Part shown: positions 21,104 through 31,051 of the stretch, one piece after another
Layout: each line of letters opens with the position of its first letter
Position numbering within the stretch: position 1 is the stretch's first letter
NCBI GenBank assembly: GCA_905178155.1
Contig: CAJINV010000005.1
Coordinates: forward strand, 8,595,591-8,659,590
DNA from: Amoebophrya sp. A120
Lineage: Eukaryota; Sar; Dinophyceae; Syndiniales; Amoebophryaceae
Direction of reading: 5' to 3'
DNA: 64,000 nucleotides
Made by a program: the position numbers and the translations under genes
The notes under the pieces: model-generated
The model's database searches: none
Seen by the model: the letters and a program-made list of their open reading frames with translations, nothing else
Told to the model about the DNA's origin: nothing

Positions 21104-22042
21104 TTGACCATCATGATGCGTACGGCGTTTCTGCTCATCGGGTGTTTGTCCTGTAGTTTTCAGTTTCCTGAGGGAATGATTTCTGTCGCAGGATTCGTAA
21201 TGCGCTCAGGCTTGTTGGGAGCGACGGCACGGTTGCCACAAGGAGGACCAAAAGAACGTGCACAGAGCAAGGCCGAGCCGCTGGATCTAGAGATGGGTCT
21301 AGAAGTTCCGGTCGGCCTCGAGCAAGAACCACGCAACTGCCGACGGCCGCGAGCAAGAACCCCGTCTCGCTCGCCTTCGCCTGCGCTTCAACATGCTGGC
21401 GCGCCGTCGTCCAACCCCTATGCGGGCTTCGCCGCAGATCTGGCGGACGCGAGTTCTCCTGGGGGCTGTGCTATGTGGACCCTGGGGGCTGTGGTCAAGT
21501 GCGGCGACATAGTTAATTCCACCATAGGCAAGTACGGACTGCCGCGAGCAGTCAGATCGAGAACCCCGCTTCGCTCGCCTTCGCTTGGAGGTTTGCGCCA
21601 CACATCTGAAGACGCCAACGGGGATTCCGCGGGGCCACCCGACACAATTGTGACAATTGAAGGCAGTGAACACGTTGACGCGCCGCCCTCGTCCAACTAC
21701 GATGCGGACGTCGCCGCAGATCTGGCGGAGGCGAGTACCCCTAGAGGCCGTGTCGCGGGTACCCTGACGAAGTGCGACGAGGACATGGGCACTGCCATAC
21801 GCAACTGCCGACGGCAAGCAAGAGCCCCGGCGTCTCGCTCGCCTTCGCGTGAAGGTTTGCGCCACACATCTGGAGACGCCGGCGGGGATAGGGATTCCGC
21901 GAGGCCACTCGACACGATTGTGACAATAGAAGGAAGTGAGCAAGAAGATGTTGACACGCGGCCGTCGTCCAACGACTATGCGGACTTCGCCGCAGGTCTG
22001 GCGGAAGCCAGTTCCCCTGGGCGGGGCTGTGTCGTGTGCTAA
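21104..22042 (+). CDS. Secreted repeat protein ending in CVVC
   Basis: 312 codons without elements, unlike the other genes here. Starts MTIMMRTAFLLIG (an alternative start is two Met later), giving a hydrophobic N-terminus like a signal peptide. The body has three imperfect repeats of about 80 residues, each with a PSSN-Y-ADFAADLAEAS block, a TPSRSPS-like Ser/Pro/Arg stretch and a TIVTIEGSE strand. The last four residues CVVC fit a CaaX prenylation box, which is hard to reconcile with secretion, so either the signal peptide or the CaaX reading may be fortuitous. Its last third recurs as a remnant at 9659-9866. Function unknown. Confidence 0.6.
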   Translation: MTIMMRTAFLLIGCLSCSFQFPEGMISVAGFVMRSGLLGATARLPQGGPKERAQSKAEPLDLEMGLEVPVGLEQEPRNCRRPRARTPSRSPSPALQHAGAPSSNPYAGFAADLADASSPGGCAMWTLGAVVKCGDIVNSTIGKYGLPRAVRSRTPLRSPSLGGLRHTSEDANGDSAGPPDTIVTIEGSEHVDAPPSSNYDADVAADLAEASTPRGRVAGTLTKCDEDMGTAIRNCRRQARAPASRSPSREGLRHTSGDAGGDRDSARPLDTIVTIEGSEQEDVDTRPSSNDYADFAAGLAEASSPGRGCVVC

Positions 22043-24640
22043 ATTGGTACGCACGGCCAGGCGCCGGACCTGGATAAAAGCAGAAGCCAGTCGTAAGCGA
22101 AGGCCCCCCCCCGGGTCACGATTTATTATAAATATCGCTGCCGTCCTCGTTCCTGCTGGAGTGTTGGACTTTTTACGAGTTTGACACTGCTATCTCACTG
22201 TACTACACGACCCGGAAAAGGTACTGCTCACGAATGGATCGAGGAATTATATTCTTATTATCGAAAAGCGAGGGACTATAGCAAAAGCAAAGAAAACAAG
22301 TAACGCAATAAACCCTTTTGATCTCCAATGCCCGTACCCGTTCGTGTAACAAGATAGTTTTTTCGAACAAGGTTCAGATGCAATGGGAACGGTAGTGGAG
22401 AAGGAGATATCTACCAGAACAAGACTGAAACATGTGAGAGGCTGACACCGCCCAGGACGACCAGGTCATCCAAAGCGGTAGGCTTTGATCGTGACTTTCG
22501 GCCTTGATACTCAAAACAATATTTTAGAATTTGCTTCCTGTTCTAAAAATTTCTCCATCGTGGAGTTTTAAGTTGTTCAACAGGAGCATAGCATCAGTGC
22601 GTCTACAACTTCTCGCAGGAGTATTGACCGCTGGTTCTGATTGAATGAAAACTGAAGGTGGAAAGTAAAGTATACAAACGTAGCCGTGGAGAGAAAAGCT
22701 AAAGCAAAGTATAAGTAGTGCGGTCCCACTATTAAATCTTCCCGAAGATAGAGTTGGGCCATCGCCATTGGATGATGTATAAGTAGGAACAACCAAACAA
22801 CTACACGGGAAGTTGATGTTGAGCAAAGAAACGGCTGGTGGCCCCTTGTTGTCTTCTGGGAACTCCTGCACTGGCAACAAGAAGGGGTACTATCTTTATC
22901 TATCGATCATTTGAAGAATTCGGAAAGAAAAAGGCCTACTGGACGAGGACAACTGCCTCGTGTGTTCTTGGGCGGGGTTTCCAAAGCGGTGGCTGGAGGA
23001 CGGGAGAGCAAGGACATCATCAATGCGGTGCTGCTAATGGGATACCTGCATTTGAAGGATCAGCTGCCGTCGAAGATGGAGGAGTTGTGAGAAGCTAAAG
23101 CGGGGGAACTGGAGGGAAAGAGGAAAAGGGATTGTAGAGGACGAAAAGAAGGATATCTATTTAGGCACTACAAGGTTATAAGCTTATTTACTTATAGATC
23201 TGGCGTCTGACCTGCGGGCGGCTGGAGAATGCAAGAAAGACTTTCTGGAAAAACTAAAGAACGAAGAGACCAAGCACATGCAAACCGAAAACAAAGAGGG
23301 ATAGATATAAAAAGCACTACGTGTATGATTTTTGATTTATTTAAAGGTAAAAGACTACAAGAAAACACTAAGGGATAGAGCGTAGAAACGACATCGAGGA
23401 TTTTTTCGGATCACGTCGTACCTAGGGCGACTGTGTTTCAAAAAATGTAAATCTCGATCGGTCGGCACTCGCTGGAGGTAATGTTCACATCAAAAACGCA
23501 AATCTGTAATGCAAATTTCGAAGAACCCACAGCACAAAATCGGAACATAACTTTTTTACAAATCGTAGATGAAAATGCAACTCAAAGAAGTCGGCTCGTA
23601 GCAAAGGGAAAACAGGATGTCGGTCTCTCGGGAAATCGATCGTGCAAAAAGTGATGTCGTGCAATGCTACAAATGTCGTTTTTATAGAGTTTAAAGCGCG
23701 TTTTCAAATATTAGCTCTTCAAAAATTGTCACACAACTGTCTCCCAGGGTCATGTCGTGCGCTTAAAGAATTCACGGTAGGCACGGTTAGACTTTACCAC
23801 TCGAGTCCGTTTGTTAACAGCTCTCGAGTACATGACCCAAAAAACTGCATGACAGATTTGAAAAAAGACGGTGATGATGATTTAGAGATTTGGAAAAAGA
23901 AGAAAAACAAAAACAAAAACAACACCACGCGATGGGTATTCGAGTTTGAAAATAGGTTTGCTTTGTTTTGATTTTTGTGTTCTACCCTTTGTACGTGACC
24001 AGTAGACAGAGCAAAGGTAAGACTCTCGAGAAATATTTGTTTTTGTGGTTTGTATTTGTTACAGTGTCCTCGACCCCGTCGCTGGTTTTCGTTCCAACGG
24101 CGGCTCGATTATAAAGAACTTCAGGAAGAAGTGCAGTCATGAATTCAACAAAAATGCTGAGATAATAGTTAAGAAAACAAACGACACGCATTGGATAAGG
24201 GCCAGGAACGTAAACAGCTGCTGACACGATTTCAGTAGCATTACAAACAAGAAGAGAAGTAAGAGTGTGTGCTTTATCATAGGCTGGTTTGGACTTGATA
24301 AAAAAGTTTTCGGAGCGGTACGACGTGGTCTCACATCACGATAAAGGTTTCATCTGTAGCGAAGAACGAAGTAGCACTGGAGTGAGAGAACTTATTTACA
24401 GCAGATTTGTGGTGTATCTGATGAAGTAGAAAAAACAACTTCATCGGCGCAAGAACAAGAAGCTACTATTTTTACACGAGAAAGCCAAGAAACGGTTTTG
24501 GTGGAAGAAGAGTCGCACAGTGTTGCGGGTCCTCGTTGGCGTAAACTACAACTACAACGTAAATGCTATGCAAAAGTAGTGCAGTTGTAGCTCTAGCTGT
24601 AGGTGTACTTGAGATCATCTGACTTTGTAATTGCTCAAAG
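22043..24640. repeat. Right repeat unit, 3' flank; no gene recognised
   Basis: Carries the counterpart of the copia target site near 22250 without the element. The rest is diverged duplicate of 18777-20200 and A-rich sequence. The ORFs at 22838-23098 and 23642-23971 show no recognisable feature. Confidence 0.6.
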
Positions 24641-24648
24641 TCATTGGA

Positions 24649-24902
24649 TATGGATTGCAAAAATGTCTGGGTCTGGAAGGTTGGAACTTGTAATGCTAGC
24701 TTTCCATACGTACAGAATCTGTATTGCATAAACAACAAAAGGCGCAGCCTCTTTTCTACAGGCAAAAACGCAACTTCTCATGCGGATTGCCTATGAGAAA
24801 GCGTTCTGGAAAGTTGTCATGCTTGGTTGCATTCGGAACTGTTTCCATCATCCACATTTTAGCATCACAAGTTTCCAGACCCAGACATTTTTACATCTGA
24901 TA
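24649..24902 (+). mobile_element. TAT-element family B, upstream of SPEF1
   Basis: TATGGATTGCAAAAATGTCT and inverted end ACATTTTTACATCTGATA; flanks ttgga/ttgaa. Lies 70 bp before the SPEF1 ATG, so probably in its 5' UTR. Confidence 0.8.
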
Positions 24903-24972
24903 TTGAATTGCGCCACCACCCCGTCCGGTAGTTCTTGGGAAATAACTTGGATTTGCACTTCTATCTTCAAAC

Positions 24973-27900
24973 ATGTCGATACGTGCCTCTTATCCTGTGC
25001 AAAAGTTTCGTACTCGTATAAATGCATTACAAATTTCCTCAGCATGAGAAAGAAAATTTGTAATGCAGATTTGCCTTGGAAACAAGATTTGTAATGCTAA
25101 ACTGGCATTTGTACGATACTTTTGCACAGGATACCTCTGGGCCGCCGTCCTCCGCGGTCGTAAAAGCCCGGGAAATATCAACTGCAGAAGTGTCTGGGTC
25201 TGGAAAGACGGAACTTGTTATGCGCATCTCGCAACACAAACAAAAATCTCTCATGCATAGACAGCAAGAGTTGCCCATTTTTTTCACCGGAATAATAGGC
25301 GATTCGTCATGCGGGTTAGGCAATGCCGCAGCTTCTCAAAACCTGTGATGCTAGACCTTGCTTGCCAGACCTTCCGGGTCATGGAAAAACAGCATGAGAA
25401 AAATCTGCATCCTTCCAGACCCAGACACATTTGCATTTGATAGGAAATCGAGTCTGAGGACGAGATATTATCCTGTGCAAAAGTAGCGCACTCGTACTAA
25501 TTGGAGGCATGCATGACAAATTTCCTTTCCAAGGTAAAACAGCATGACAAAATCAATTTTTCGAAGACTACCACTTGTAATGCAATTTATACTAGTACGA
25601 ATATGATGCTAATGCTTTTGCAATTCATAGATACAACGAATCTACAACTGGATGGACGACATCGAGCTTTCGCGCCCGAGGAAAAACATCGCCCGAGACT
25701 TCGCCGACGGGCTTCTTGTTGCGGAAGTTGTTTCACAGTATTTCCCGCGACTAGTCGAGCTTCACAACTACAGCAGCGCCCATTCCCACGCCCTATCAAA
25801 GGTAAAAATGTCTGGGTCTGGAAGATTCCGGGATTTGTGATGCATATTTTGTATGATCCATGACGCATGCAATGCATGATCTAGCATCACAGATTTTTAG
25901 AGGGCTTCCTGATGCCTATTGCGCATAAGAAATGCCCTCTCCGTGCAACACAAACTGGATCCCTGTTGCTGGTCACGCAATGCAGATTTTTTTGGAATCC
26001 AAAGACAGCGTGACAAGTTGCAATTTTCCAGACCCAGACATTTTTGCAATCCATACGCCCAGAAGTCTTACAACTGGAATACCCTGAACAAGAAAGTTTT
26101 GCTATTACAATGAAAAATGCCCCCTCCCCATCAAAACGGAAATCTGTGATGCAATTTTGTGGTCACAAGTCAGCTTTGTGATGCTAGAAGGCAAAAGATC
26201 CGGACTGTAGTGCTGTCTAGCGTGGGAAAGCCTTGCAGCTCCAGGATGACAGGAGGCAACTGGAAGTGGGAAACAGCATGACAGATTGCCTGCAATTTAG
26301 GCCGCAACTTCGTCTCTTGGCCTTCTAGCAATACAAGCCCCCGATTTGTGTACTCAAATACAGCATCACAAATTCGCGCATCTTCCGTTTCCGATATGGG
26401 GTGGGGGGATTTTTCCTTTCGATATTTGCGAAAGCTCGGCTTTCAGTTACACCCCGGAGACATCGACGATGTGATCAAAGCCGTGCCCGGGGCGATAGAA
26501 AAGGTTTCTATATTTTTGTGTTTTTATTCTAAAATGAAGAATTTGATGTCCCTGGCAACATTTCGGACGATCGTGCCAGAAGATTTTCTTCTGCTGCCAG
26601 GATGATCGTGTAGCTCATGCTTGCTGTTGTACCGTTCAGAATGAGATCTTGATCCTATAATTCATGGTGCTGATCGACTACATGAACATGAGTGGAGGGG
26701 TACTAGAAAATGAAAACGTAAACATCATCACAAAATAAAAATGCAGGTGCTCGTCCTCTTGCAACACTACATATCAAATGCAAAAATGTCTGGGTCTGGA
26801 AACTTGTGATGCAAGTCAGGGAAAAATGCGCATAAGTATAGTAATGCACTGCAAAGCATGACAAGTTTTTCCTTGGTTCAGAGTTGCGTACTCCGCATGA
26901 GAAACTGCGTTTCTGCATGACAGGCAATAGAAGCCCTTTGCGGTCGCGCAATACAGAGCTCAGAGTCATGCCGGACTAGCATGACAAATCCCGGAATTTT
27001 CCAGACCCAGACATTTTTGCATTTGATACTACATGGCACGGTACAAAAGAAGAGCTGAGGAGGGGAAGGACCAAAGTGTCATCGAGGCGGAAGAAAATCG
27101 TGCGCCGTCGAGCTCTATCCTACGCAGAAGTATCGTACTCGTAGTGATTGCAGCCATGCATGACAAATTTATTTCTCAAGTTAGACCCGCATATACAAAT
27201 TTCATTTCTCATGCTTCGGAAACTTGTCATGCAATAGAAATAGTTTCTACTAGTACAACGATACTTTTGCACAGGATAAGCTCAAGTAGCCGGCCAGTGT
27301 CCGCGAGAAGGAGCAGCAGCACGACGACGCCAGCAGCTGCTATGGGAGTGTCAGGATTGAAATCGTCAAGGTTAAAATTATAGTTTGTCATGCATAAAAT
27401 GCAGCCCACGAAGTGCCTGTCTTGCAAAAGTAGGCAAGGGGTGCAGATTGTAAGCCTGTTGAGGGGTAGAAACTGAGCTGCTACAAACATTAGCATGACA
27501 AAAGGCGTCTTCCTTACCCAAACAGCATGACAAAATGGATTTCGGTTCTACCCAAATTTGTTATGCGCCACTTGGAAACTGGGTCAGTCACAACTTTCAT
27601 CCATTTTATGCATCACAAGTTATTTCAACTTTGTCGATTTCAATCCTGACACATCCATAGCAGCTGTAGGAGTGCCCAGCACGACCACGAGTGGAGGGGT
27701 CATGAAGTCCGATGTCGCAGCTCCAGGTGGATCCGCAGCTGCGATATGGCAGCGTCAGGATTGAAATCGTCAAAATTGAAATTAGTTTGTCATGCATAAA
27801 ATGCAATGCAGAAAGTGCTTGCCTTGTAGAGTAGGCAAGGGAGGCAGATTGTAAGCCTGTTCCGAGGCGGTAGAAATAGAGCTGCTATTAAAGTAGCATG

Positions 27901-28478
27901 ACTACATCAAAAGGCGCCTTCCTTATCCAAACAGCATGACTACAAACTGGATTTCAGCTCTACTCAAATTTCTCATGCGCCGCTTAGAAATTGGGCTTAC
28001 AACTGGTATCGATTTTATGCATTACAAGTTATTTCAACTTTGTCGATTTCAACTCTGACACATCCATATGCGATGGGGCGAAATAAGGGGTCGATGAATA
28101 AGCTCCATCCGCAGGAGCAGCAGCAAATGGTGAATCAGCAGAACGAAGAATCTATCCTGTGCAAAAGTATCGTACTCGTATAAATGCAAATCTTGCATTA
28201 CAAATTTTTTTCTTAAGGTAAATCCGCATGACAAATTTTATTTCTCATGCTGAGGAAATTTGTAATGCATTTATACGAGTGCGATACTTTTGCAGTTCAT
28301 AGAATCCGCCCTGACAATACAGGAACTGCGGGAGACCATACTCCTCATGAGCGAGAAAATCAAAAAGCTGGAGCAACTGGCTCGGATAAAGGACGCCAAG
28401 ATCGACAATTTGCAGCAGAAATTGTCGCAGACTGCGGGGGGAGGCGGGGTGGGTGGGTCGTCGCTTCTTGCCAGATGA
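24973..28478 (+). CDS. SPEF1: SPEF1 (sperm flagellar protein 1 / CLAMP), calponin-homology protein
   Basis: Thirteen exons join into 292 codons: 24973-24990, 25139-25175, 25448-25467, 25634-25793, 26061-26102, 26430-26503, 26667-26699, 26747-26771, 27034-27115, 27284-27340, 27665-27744, 28074-28152, 28307-28478. The N-terminal CH domain is diagnostic: IYNWMDDIELSRPRKNIARD, DGLLVAEVVSQYFP, LHNYSSAHS, NWNTLNKKVLRKLGF. A Ser/Thr-rich linker follows, then a C-terminal coiled coil (TIQELRETILLMSEKIKKL, DAKIDNLQQKL), as in animal SPEF1, which is somewhat shorter. Known role: microtubule binding and bundling in the ciliary central apparatus. The ATG is chosen because it opens the frame just before the first element; that exon codes for only six residues. 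Ten introns are elements and two are ordinary. Confidence 0.93.
24991..25133 (+). mobile_element. TAT-element family A, SPEF1 intron 1
   Basis: TATCCTGTGCAAAAGTTTCG and inverted ACTTTTGCACAGGATA; target duplication cctct exact. Both ends carry internal GT and AG, so splicing at TATCCT|GT...AG|GATA would also keep frame. Confidence 0.93.
25176..25442 (+). mobile_element. TAT-element family B, SPEF1 intron 2
   Basis: TATCAACTGCAGAAGTGTCT and inverted AGACACATTTGCATTTGATA; target duplication ggaaa exact. Confidence 0.93.
25468..25629 (+). mobile_element. TAT-element family A, SPEF1 intron 3
   Basis: Starts with one extra T before TATCCTGTGCAAAAGTAGCG; right end TGCTTTTGCAATTCATA; flank gata on both sides. 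Removal restores DEIQRIYNW. Confidence 0.88.
25794..26055 (+). mobile_element. TAT-element family B, SPEF1 intron 4
   Basis: TATCAAAGGTAAAAATGTCT and inverted GACATTTTTGCAATCCATA; target duplication cgccc exact; removal joins two halves of the CH domain. Confidence 0.93.
26103..26424 (+). mobile_element. TAT-element family H, SPEF1 intron 5
   Basis: TATTACAATGAAAAATGCCC and inverted GGATTTTTCCTTTCGATA; target duplication tttgc exact; joins NKKVL to RKLGF inside the CH domain. Confidence 0.93.
26504..26666 (+). other. Ordinary (non-element) intron of SPEF1, unusual 3' end
   Basis: Starts GTTTCT. The junction that keeps the CH-domain frame (PGAIEK to VLIDYMN) falls after tcatg, without AG. 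The nearby AG candidates lead into a stop codon. No inverted ends. Confidence 0.7.
26700..26746 (+). other. Very short canonical intron of SPEF1 (47 nt)
   Basis: GTACTAG...AATGCAG; removal joins MSGG to VLVLLQHY in frame and skips an in-frame TAA. Confidence 0.7.
26772..27028 (+). mobile_element. TAT-element family B, SPEF1 intron
   Basis: TATCAAATGCAAAAATGTCT and inverted GACATTTTTGCATTTGATA; target duplication ctaca exact. Confidence 0.93.
27116..27278 (+). mobile_element. TAT-element family A, SPEF1 intron
   Basis: TATCCTACGCAGAAGTATCG (the internal GT is mutated to AC) and inverted CGATACTTTTGCACAGGATA; target duplication agctc exact. Confidence 0.93.
27341..27659 (+). mobile_element. 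TAT-element family E, SPEF1 intron
   Basis: TATGGGAGTGTCAGGATTGA and inverted CAATCCTGACACATCCATA; flanks share gcagctg. Frame kept. Confidence 0.9.
27745..28068 (+). mobile_element. TAT-element family E, SPEF1 intron
   Basis: TATGGCAGCGTCAGGATTGA and inverted CTCTGACACATCCATA; target duplication tgcga exact. Only 80 nt of exon separate it from the previous copy. Confidence 0.93.
28153..28301 (+). mobile_element. TAT-element family A, SPEF1 last intron
   Basis: TATCCTGTGCAAAAGTATCG and inverted GCGATACTTTTGCAGTTCATA; target duplication gaatc exact. No GT-AG pair is compatible with the frame here. Confidence 0.93.
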
Positions 28479-29779
28479 GATCTTACAACTTTTACATCAA
28501 AAACGGTAAGAACAGGAGGGCCTGTAGATGAAAAATTCGACTCTTCATATTTATCCCGACCTAGTAGAACTGCTAGTTGTACCGCGTCACTCTCATTTCC
28601 ACATGATGTCTTTTTTTTTCAAGATAGAAGCAAAGGCAAAGCTCCTTCTGCACCTGCAGGATGACCTACAACTTCCATATTATTGACCACCTTTGTTATT
28701 GAACAGTAGCAGAGCAGAAACAAAGACGAAACCATTTCAGCAGAGCAGAAAGACTAAGGCCAGCACTCTGACTGTGCGAGGCAGAATTATTAATAGAGCC
28801 TCGTACAACCCCCTCTACGTGCCGCACGGTGGAGGTCGACGCCGCACAGAAATTATGATTTATTATACAAGCAGAAACAGAACAGACGCCGACGTGGACG
28901 TCGTCGTACAAATAGGTTTTTTTGAATACAAGCGCTGTGGTAGTAATTAAAATTATCTGGTGGTAACCCAAAGAAGCCAAAACCTAATCCTAAAGTACAC
29001 TTGACCTCCACAACTGGGATCATTGTTGGCGGGGCCACGCCGCCTCAATTGGTACTACTAAGTGAAAAAACACACTGTAGTACTTTTTACGCAAAGTACA
29101 TCATGTCGATGTGCAGCTACGACGTCGCACTAGGAGATCAAATTGGTAGTGGCTGGACCTGGAGCCGCACTTGAAATAAAAATGTGTACTCACTGCTGTA
29201 AGGAGTCGGTTGAAAATTAAAGGTCATGCGCAGGCGCAGTTCAGGCGCAGGAACAACCAGGATCAAAATTAATCACAAATGCTGTCAGTGTTGAAACGAT
29301 CATCACACTATACACGACCCGCGTCGGTTTGAAAAATTGCGTTTGTGCTGTCACCCGCCGTCTTGTCGGGTTGATGAGTTTTTACGGTACAATCGAAGAG
29401 CGTGAAAATGAAAATAAATCCAACCCCGAGAGGTCCGATCCGTCCAATCAAAAAGATCAATGGAGGACTGTGCAAAGTCGGAAAGATCAATGGCACTGGA
29501 AAGATCATGGCACTGGAAAAGTGGAAAGATCAATGGACCACGAGGACGCTCAGATAGATCAGTCAGAAGCTTTGTCGTGACACGACCCTTTCCAGCCAAG
29601 CACAGGTACTATTTTGAAAACATCTAGTAGTCATCTACTACAGACGAATTTACACATAACTTTACGCTCCTCTTCACTAGCACAAAACGTATCGCCATCG
29701 GCCTGCTCCTGTAGTAGTACAACTCACCGTAATAAAAGCTGTTTGTAGTACGACGTAAGTTTTCAGAAAATCATACTTG
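28479..29779. other. Intergenic duplicated flank, no gene
   Basis: Parts of 29060-29600 recur diverged at 41440-41700 and 42400-42620, upstream of the second coiled-coil gene. No element ends and no coding features seen. Confidence 0.6.
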
Positions 29780-29824
29780 CACCTTTATTTTTGCTCGTTC
29801 CATTTGAAAGGAAAAAGCATCAAA
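29780..29824. repeat. 45-bp direct repeat, left copy (pair at 31007-31051)
   Basis: The 45 bases immediately before the ATG of the gene at 31052 also occur here. The pair flanks a 1.18-kb insertion with inverted ends. Confidence 0.88.
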
Positions 29825-31006
29825 TATCGTAAGAAAAAGTGTTGACGTTACGGTTTTCAGTTTTCTGGAAAAAGAAATTTTTGTGGGTACTGAGCACCAC
29901 CATTTTAATTTTTTTTTTTCTCGCCGCCGCGCAGCCTCCCTATTTGCCCTTGCGGGGCTCTGAAGTGGTAAAACTCTGGGCGAAGAAGCTAGTGCACAAG
30001 ATGCGAAAACTATGGGGCCCGGCCACAAGATTGCGCCCCTTCAAACTCTGAGATGGCTGCCCAATCCCTGTTCGGGCTCAAGGGCCATGATGGCTCTAGG
30101 CCGGCGGGCCAGGTCCGCGGCACTGCTGACAAGACCCGCCCGCCAAAGCGTCGCAACGATCGGCGCCGGGGATGGGCCTGCTTGGATGGCGGAATATGGA
30201 TCATACCGTGCTGTCTGGATATGATGTTGACGGTTTTTCCGAGTATGGGAAAAATCCGAGGAAAAAATCCACAATTTGACGCCATTTCGAGGCGAAAAAT
30301 TGCAAATCCCGAAAGAACCGTCAACACCTTATCTAGACAGCATGGTATGATCCATTTCCCTTCACTCGAACAGGTGCAAGCACGGGAGCACACTTTTTGG
30401 GCAGACAAATCGAGCATAGCGTGCTGTCTAAAAGGGGTGTTGACGGTTTTTGGGGTCATTTTCATACAGAGCAGCAGGCTTTCGGCAGGGTGAATCGATC
30501 ATACCGTCGTGCCTAGCGAAGGTGTTGACGGTTTTTCGGGTGCCGGCAAATTTTGGGCATTTTGGTACCCAAAATTTGCCCATTTCCCTCATCCTCGAAA
30601 GTGCCACCTTTTCTTCAATCATGGAGAAAATTTGACAAGAGGTCCCAAAAGGTCCGTGATAGAAACTTGCAAAGCCGCACAGAGCTGAACTGGCGGAAAC
30701 GCCATCCAGATGCCAGCTCGTAGGCCCACATGTCCGAGGTTTAGCCACGGCTCGCGGTTTGGGCGTTCTGGCCCGGATCTGAGAGCCGGCGGCGAGGAGA
30801 AGGCACGGCAGGAGGTGGTCCCGGTCGGCGAAGTCCTACGCCGTTATACTTTGTGCACTAGCTAGGTCAAACCAAGTGAACGACTTCGCAGTCCCGCGAG
30901 GGCTAATAAGGGGAACGGGCCGCCTTACAAATCAAAAACATGCCTCCGATACACGCCCAAAAAAAATTTTTTACAACAAACTGAAAACCGTAACGTCAAC
31001 ACTTTT
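29825..31006. mobile_element. Insertion with inverted ends in the 5' UTR of coiled-coil gene copy 1
   Basis: Inverted ends near 29835-29870 and 30972-31006 share AAGTGTTGACGTTACGGTTT. Inside are four related blocks, GTGCTGTCTAGA-like plus GTGTTGACGGTTTTT, at 30199-30243, 30308-30353 (reverse), 30415-30459 and 30497-30541, suggesting nested insertions. Flanked by the 45-bp repeats. No coding domain recognised. Confidence 0.7.
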
Positions 31007-31051
31007 CACCTTTATTTTTGCTCGTTCCATTTGAAAGGAAAAAGCATCAAA

